A stretch of DNA of 64,000 bases, from NCBI GenBank assembly GCA_025531455.1, contig JAMYHL010000001.1:248001-312000 (forward strand), read 5' to 3'. The stretch's first letter is position 1. The number at the start of each line of letters is the position of its first letter. A model generated the notes under the pieces. It saw only the letters and a program-made list of their open reading frames with translations. It was not told the origin of the DNA and searched no databases. A program made the translations under genes and the position numbers. Below are positions 57,760-64,000 of the stretch, in pieces. This DNA is from Apiotrichum sp. Y4204. Its lineage: Eukaryota; Basidiomycota; Tremellomycetes; Trichosporonales; Trichosporonaceae.

Positions 57760-60700
57760 TCGACGTGGCAAGCGACGCCTCTGCAGTGTTCCAGATTTAG
57801 TGTGCTCCAACGCGATCTAAATCTCGGACAAACCTCCAGCCTCTCTATGCGAGACAGCGGTCGGCGACGGCGTCGGGGGAATGAGCGGTGTAAGGAATGT
57901 TGAGGTGGCGCCGGCGCCGGCGCCGGGGCTCGCACATAGCGCGCGGTATCTCTGGCGCGGCGGCGCCGGCGGCACGCGGTGTACTCTGTGAGGTTTTTGG
58001 TGTACGTACTGTCGTGTAGGGCATGTAATACGCTTGTATGTACGTATGGCAGCCACTGTATCTGGTGAATGTGCTCATGATCGGCACTGGCGCAGTCTCT
58101 GGAGCACGAGGCTGAGTGGTAGCTGCACTAGCGCTCGGAACGGAGCGAGGAGTGGGTCTGGCTCCGCGTGTTCTGATACAATACCCAGTCCCCAGTACAC
58201 AGCGGAAGGAAGGACAAAGGACCGGAAGGAGAAGCCTCGCCCCACCATAGGAGGACCACGAGCAGACCATTCAAGCCCCGGGCCCAGAGCAGCCTGAACG
58301 ACGCCTCTCCAGCCCTTGAGAGCTCCCCAGATACCGCGATACCGCGCTAGTGCTCGGCATGCCGCGCGGCTCACATGTCCACCTGCCGCGGCAGATGCCG
58401 GCTAATAGGTCGATTTTATTGCTGGTGATCAACTTTAGTCTGCAGAGGTTATCGTCATCGCGGCCGCGAGCGTCTGTTTCAGTTGGCCCGCGGCGGGGGC
58501 AGGCCGAGCCCGGCAACGCAGCGATCGCGCCGTGGCGTCAGTACATTCCAGGCATTCCAGATTATCTGATCGCCAGGCTGGCTGACACTACTCCCCTACT
58601 AGACTCTTCAGGCAGTTAGTCATGGCCCGCGTGTCAGCCTCTAGCTGCTGGATACTTTGCGGGGTACCAGGGTTAGAGCTTTCACGTGGTTTGTCACTTT
58701 GCACTCGGGAGAGTGAAGGTGAGGAATGTGGAGGTGCAGACCCGATGGGTGGCGCGTCGCCGCGCCTCGGGTGGCTCGGCGTGTTTAGACGTTGTGGTAG
58801 CTTGCAGTGCTGGGCTTCCTGCAATTCCACTGGCCAGTCGGAATCGTCCGGCGTCAGCAGGTGATGAAATGGTGCGGTTTGGCGGTCAGTTCGTCAGCAT
58901 CGACGACCGCTTCGGCGACGCAAGTGACAAGGCCGAGCTCACGGTCTGGTCCCCAGGAAACGGCTCTCCGGCTGAAAGGAATTCCAGACCTTGTGCACTT
59001 GTCTCCTGCGGGGTCTTCTGCGGGAGTGAGATTACTGTTCGAAATCAACAACGAAGAGCGGCGATCAGTTGTCGAACGGCCAAGACTCTCGTGCGAGCTT
59101 GCGCCCCAAAAGAGAAATGGCGTGACGGGCCCCCACAGGTGTACAAGGGTGTCCCAAGATGTAGAAGTGCTGCGCCACAGCCACAGGGATGCCCGAACCT
59201 GGCTTTGTCTGATCAAGACGTCTGCAGCTGCGGATCTACCGGCAAGTGGGAGAGCATATCGCTCTCGTCGTGCACGTCGGGACCTGCATGAATTTTCTCG
59301 ACTCACGAATCGAATCGCACGACAGCCACTCGCGCCGCCACCTGGTATTGGTGATATGGAGTCAGCGTCCCATTCGACGCCATAATGCCACAGTGCCACT
59401 CGCCCGTGGAGCTCATCAGTGACACCATGTGCAGTCGTGCGGTTATCGGAGTCGTCCGGAGGATATTGGCTCGCCGGATATTCACAGGGGCACACACGGA
59501 TGTATTGACCAGGATGTACACCTTTTGCATTCCGGAGGGGTTCTCGGAAAGCAATTCCGTGTGCCCGCGGCCAACTGCTGGTCGTCTATCCTCCAGTGTC
59601 GGGAATCTCCCCGGTGATGTCTGGGGTAAACCGCGCACAGGATCAGTAGTTGTGGTAGGATAGATCATGTGAGGCGGATATAGAGATGCCCGTTACGCGC
59701 CCGAGATAGTTAAGCGCCGGACATTGTCTCTGCTGTGGTTGGATGATAATTAGCCGGCTTTCATCCCCCTCATCGAGGCAGAATCCAGGCAGGTCAACGA
59801 GAGGCAGGACTGTTGTACAGGACGAGAAAAGCAGGGTTGTTGGGAATGGTGGAGGCTAAGAAGGATGGAGGAAATTGATGAATGTCCCAAGCTGCAAGCC
59901 ATGTCGTCGGATGCGGATATCCCTGTGTCCCTTCTGTGTCCCGCTCCTCTGTAGCTCTATAGCTCATTCGATGCCGAGCCTGCCGAGCAATAAGGGTTCC
60001 CGCATACCATGCCGGTACCCCACAGCTACATCTCCAGCGGTGCATGCCGCTGCTGGACGCGCTACACGGCTCTTTGTCCCCGAAAGATTGACCATGACGT
60101 TAGGTATCCAGCGTCCGAGGTGCAGTTCGAGGTCTGACACTGCTGCGAGGTGAGGAGAGAGAGGCGAGGATTGATGCCAAGGCCTCGAGACTGCCGCTGA
60201 GGACCAGAGAGACGAGCCCTCGAGCTATTCTTGCCGCAGCCACGAGCCTAGGCTAGCCTCTCCGGACTCGGATGCGGGGTAATTAATTAATGGTGCAAGG
60301 CAGCGAACGGGTTTGACTACACCTCGACATGTCAGCAGCCCGCGGCGCGCCCGCGTGCCCGAGGTTTTGGTCGGCCACCGCGCGGCGCCGCAAACGACGC
60401 TATTGCCCTGCCTATTGGCCGATTGCCAGTGCCGCATGCTGCTGTAGCTGCCGGCGGGCCGCAGCGGGCTCGCAGGGCTGTTCTGCATACCGTTTACCTA
60501 GGCTTCGTGAGAGTTCTATCAGGGATTAGAGTAGGGAGGGAGAAGGACGCGAGCGCGCCACGCCACGCCGGGCGCCCGGGCGCCACTTGACATTTCCCTT
60601 GGGGACCGTGTGGAGGGCAGCGACGACGTATTCGACGCTGTGCAGTACGCTGCATCCCGCATCCTGCACAGCTAGTGGTCCCCGTTGTATGGTGTTCAGC

Positions 60701-62707
60701 TGATCAATCATCAATGATCAACGACGGTGGAGGTCGCCGTGTATGTGATGCAAACTGCAGATGAAGCCCGCAAGACATGCTCGCATGCTGTGCGGCGAGG
60801 ATCAGGCAACGACGCATCCCGCTCGGGTCACATTGGACAATGTGTCCAAGCATTCCAGACATGCCAAGAAGTAATCACCATACACGTCCTCGCTCGCGCG
60901 GGACTGCTGGCCACGGCCTCGCCACGGCGCCCCGGCTGACTGACTTGAGAGTAGTGGGTCGATTCAATGTTTGCGTGCACTGACTGGGCCGCTGAGGCCG
61001 CTGCTCAACTGATGAACTCATTTCGAAGACTACACTAGTCGTTAGACCACACTAGTAACACTAGTCGTTCATCAATGAGCTCGTGTACGAGTGCCGGACG
61101 GAGCACGCCGCACCCGACACAGCGCAGGAAATTCCCAAAGTGCCTAACGTCATCTCCATAATTCACCACAGCAGCAGCAGGCTTGCATCGGTATCTCGGC
61201 GTGCGTGTAGCGCAGAGCGCAGAGCGCCAGAGCTCTGCAAGGCAATACACGCACAGGGGCGGCAAGTAACTGATGATCACCTGGCCCGCGGCCAGCCGAG
61301 GTAGAAGAGTCAGACGATCAGCCCAGCTATTCACGTTATACAGCAACACGCCAAAGCACCCCTCTCCTCTTGTGCTCCTCCGCCTCCGTCTAATTGGGGT
61401 CTTGGCGATATTGGCGATTACCGACAGGGCGGGGCACTGAAGCACGCCGCCAGCAATTTTCTGTCAATGTCTGACAGAATGTTTTCGTATTCTCGCCCAA
61501 CCCTGGGTCTGGGCTGGGTGCTGGGTGCTGCCTCGCCGCGCTCGCCGCATATCAACTCGCCTGCGCTGCGCCATCCCTGCATCCACCCGCACAGCCTGAT
61601 GAGCATGTCCTGGACCTCCACGGGGCCACAGAAGACTCTCTGGGGAAAAGAGTGACATTCCAGAGAGGGCAATTGTTGTGCGTGCGTGCGTCTGGTGAAT
61701 CATGCAGGGCACTGTGCTGCCAGTGGAGGGTGATGGATGAATGCTGTAAGGACAGACAGAGGGACACAGACACAGAGCGAAACGCATAGAGCAGGTGACC
61801 GTGGTTTTCCAGCTAGTCACCACAGACATGGCGAGTAACCGCTTCACACTGACTGGACGGCGTTGTGCTCGCTATCTCGCAGCTATCTGTGCATCTAAAC
61901 GGATCGATAACAAGTCGCTGCTGGTCGCGGAGCAACTTGAGCGGCCGACTTTGTCTAGTCTTTTCTCTAGTGCTGACATGCTGACAGTTGTGCTGTCCGT
62001 AATTAGCATTGTTGATAAGGCCGGAGTCACCGCACGCCGCATTGCGCGGGTCAACCGAAACGCCATTGCCGCACGCTGAGAGGGAGGAAACAGCGGCATT
62101 CTTCCATTCCCCAACAGGCCGCGCCGCGCTTCTGCTGCCGACTCACCTTGGCACGCTCGGCCCTTGGCCGAGATGCCTCTTCACCCTTGCGGCTGCCGTC
62201 TTGTTGCCGTCCTTGCCGTCCTTGCCGCATTGACGTACTCTCCTCCTCCTCTGGTCCCCTGCTCTGCCGTGTACTGGAGGTCCCCCATCACCTCCACTGC
62301 GGGGGCATGTAAGTCAACACACTAGTCATGTCCTCTGGTCTCTAGCCTCTGAGTCTTTCTCCGATCCGAACAGGCGTCGGCTGTTGCATATCTGCCTGGT
62401 ATATCTACGCCAGGTATATCCACCCTTCTCCTCAGAACCAGCTTCAGCCCGACTTGCTACATATTATCAGCGAGCAGGACTCTATCTCTTCTCCTTCTCC
62501 GTCTCCTCTCAGTCTCTGTCTCCATCTCCTCCACTTTGTCTCTCTAGGACTGTATCGTGTTCGTTGTATTTGAACAACACAAGTCTCGTCAGAGTCATAC
62601 CACCACACAAGTTACCAACCACCCCAATTCGACCACTGCCGGATCGCGCCTAGCACCCAAGCCCGTTTCTCAGCCTTAACCACCCAACCACAACACATTA
62701 CCGCACC
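57760..62707. other. 4.9 kb gene-free region upstream of a C2H2 gene
   Basis: No supported gene. A run of gccggc units lies near 57907-57927, cactagtcgtt repeats near 61033-61068, and a direct repeat of ccaggtatatc/cctggtatatc near 62395-62420. From about 62440 to the start codon at 62708 the plus strand is C/T-rich, a probable promoter-leader. Frames such as 58686-59291 have no domain or splice support. Confidence 0.4.
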
Positions 62708-64000
62708 ATGGCTCGCGTCATCGCCGCGCAGGCCACCTCGCCGTCGTCGGACACCGAGCGCATCTACGCATGCCAGCACTGTCCCAAGCGCTATGCTCGC
62801 AAGGACTACCTCGAGCGTCACGAACTTAACCGTGAGTCGCCGCACCCCTACGCGCCTACCCGGCATCAGTACCGGTTTCGGCGTTCCCCGCCCAAAAAGC
62901 CCCTGTTTGTGCCGCCCCAACGATCGCAACAAACGCAATCGGCTGTGGCCCGCGGCGGACCTTACCGTTGCAACCTCCATGCTCTGTCTGGGCCCCCGCG
63001 GACCAACCCGCCTCCCCCCGCCGTCGGTTACTTTCGATGACCATTTGGCATTTTTAGGTGGCAGAATGGATGGCCCGTGTTGCTCTCTCACTCTGATGCG
63101 TTCCTAAACTCGCTTGCTAACCCCACACAGACACTCGTCCCGGTTCCGTCTGCCCCGCATGCGGCAAGGGCTTTGCGCGTCCAGACGTTCTCCGCAAGCA
63201 CCTCTCCACATCATGCAAGTCGAGGCGCGGAAGCGACGGCGATGCCCCCGCCCCGCTCACCACCGCCGAGGAGGACGCCCTCGTCCCTCGTAAGCGCAGG
63301 AGGCCGCAGCGCCGGTCCACTGCCGGTGTGTCCGAGTCGCTCTCCCCCTCGAGCTCGGAGGATGGTGGAGGCCCCTCGCGCCGCCCGCCGCCGCCCCGCC
63401 TCACCCAGTCATACGACGACTCGTACGAGTACCCGCCTGCCCCGCTCTCGTCCTCGTCCTCGACATCAGGATCCGCCCGCTTCCCCGGCCGCCGCGAACT
63501 CGATGCGCATGCTCGCTTCGCGCCCTCCCTTCGTCTCCAGATGCCGCAGCTCTCGCCGACCCGCTTCGAGCCCCCATCCGACCCCTCCCCGGACGGACCT
63601 GCCCGCATCGGCGCCTCTCTCGAGGTCCCCCTAGCCCCTGCCTATGCCGCTACTCCCGAGGCGCTCGACCCCCTGTTCTCGTCCAAGGACACGGACTGGC
63701 ACGCCGCCGCGACCACTGCCTCGGCCCACGCCGCCGCTGCCAAGCTCGACCTTCAGGTCTACTCCATGATGCCGATCACCTCGACGCTCCAGAGCCCAGT
63801 CGTCACTGGCGCTCCCCCAAACTCCGTGACCGACCCGTCCACCTCCCCGGTCGTCGCTCCCGCGGTGATCAACAACACCGCGCCCTGGAGCCAGCCCACC
63901 GAGAGCACTGGCGCGACAGCGAACAACAACATGGATGACCTCTTCAACTGGCTGTTCACCATGACCAACACTACCGGTACGTCGTTTTCGGCGTCAAGTG
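62708..64000 (+). CDS. C2H2 zinc-finger transcription factor, 3' end outside the window
   Basis: Exon 1 (62708-62831) and exon 2 (63131-63976) give 323 residues; a gtacgt donor at 63977 opens an intron that runs off the window. Finger 1 is YACQHCPKRYARKDYLERHE with C22, C25, H38 and H42 (the last from exon 2). Finger 2 is CPACGKGFARPDVLRKHLST with C49, C52, H65 and C70, a C2HC form. A Lys/Arg-rich stretch (VPRKRRRPQRR) is a likely nuclear signal. A disordered Ser/Pro/Ala region follows. The segment MDDLFNWLFTM near the end of exon 2 is acidic-hydrophobic and could be an activation motif. The 299-nt intron 1 splits finger 1 before its last histidine. A larger fungal regulatory domain probably lies beyond the window. 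Confidence 0.88.

Noticed and set aside
58686..59291. 201-codon plus-strand frame in the right-hand desert
   Set aside because: Overlaps another long frame on the same strand and one on the opposite strand, with no domain, intron or codon-bias support.

Overview
The window looks like nuclear DNA of a GC-rich basidiomycete yeast, most likely a Tremellomycete such as a member of the Trichosporonales. This is an inference from gene structure and from protein sequences that read like Cryptococcus/Trichosporon orthologues; no database search was run. Genes carry many very short spliceosomal introns (about 31-75 nt, gtgagt...ctgac/ctaac...ag), GC-rich third codon positions, and intron-bearing tRNA genes.

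Layout: 1-3 kb, no supported gene. 3.0-4.7 kb, a Dal5-type MFS transporter. 5.5-7.3 kb, a tRNA cluster (tRNA-Ile plus three tRNA-Arg). 7.5-22.1 kb, a dense housekeeping block: SDHAF4 (-), CCS1 (+), MDM10 (-), gluconokinase (+), HEM14 (+), MIC19 (+), a ChaC-type cyclotransferase (-), RRP41/SKI6 (-), prefoldin 4 (+), a GGQ release-factor-like protein (-) and the kinetochore protein Mis12/Mtw1 (+). 23.4-24.4 kb, an intron-dense gene for a small disordered protein. 27.3-29.4 kb, a membrane-anchored SGNH hydrolase. 30.7-31.2 kb and 34.7 kb, three more tRNA-Arg(ACG) genes, with a 99-residue unknown protein at 33.5 kb. 35.5-38.7 kb, a 1011-residue adenylation-thiolation-reductase (NRPS-like) enzyme. 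38.9 kb, tRNA-Arg(TCG). 40.4-41.5 kb, a Ure2-like glutathione transferase. 42.2-43.1 kb, ribosomal protein uS2/RPS0. 47.7-50.6 kb, a CDKN3-type phosphatase with a very long disordered N-terminus. 53.8-56.5 kb, a Zn2Cys6 transcription factor. 62.7 kb to the window end, the start of a C2H2 transcription factor.

How the genes relate: six of the eleven genes in the dense block act in or on mitochondria (complex II assembly, copper delivery to Sod1, outer-membrane beta-barrel/ERMES, haem synthesis, MICOS, mitochondrial translation rescue). Divergent pairs share short intergenic promoters (SDHAF4/CCS1, MDM10/gluconokinase, RRP41/prefoldin 4, GGQ protein/Mis12). The right half is sparse: the phosphatase and both transcription factors sit downstream of 3-5 kb gene-free stretches. 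The most distinctive points are six tRNA-Arg(ACG) genes with identical bodies but introns of 6, 12 or 17 nt, micro-exons as short as 5 nt, and the unclustered A-T-R reductase.
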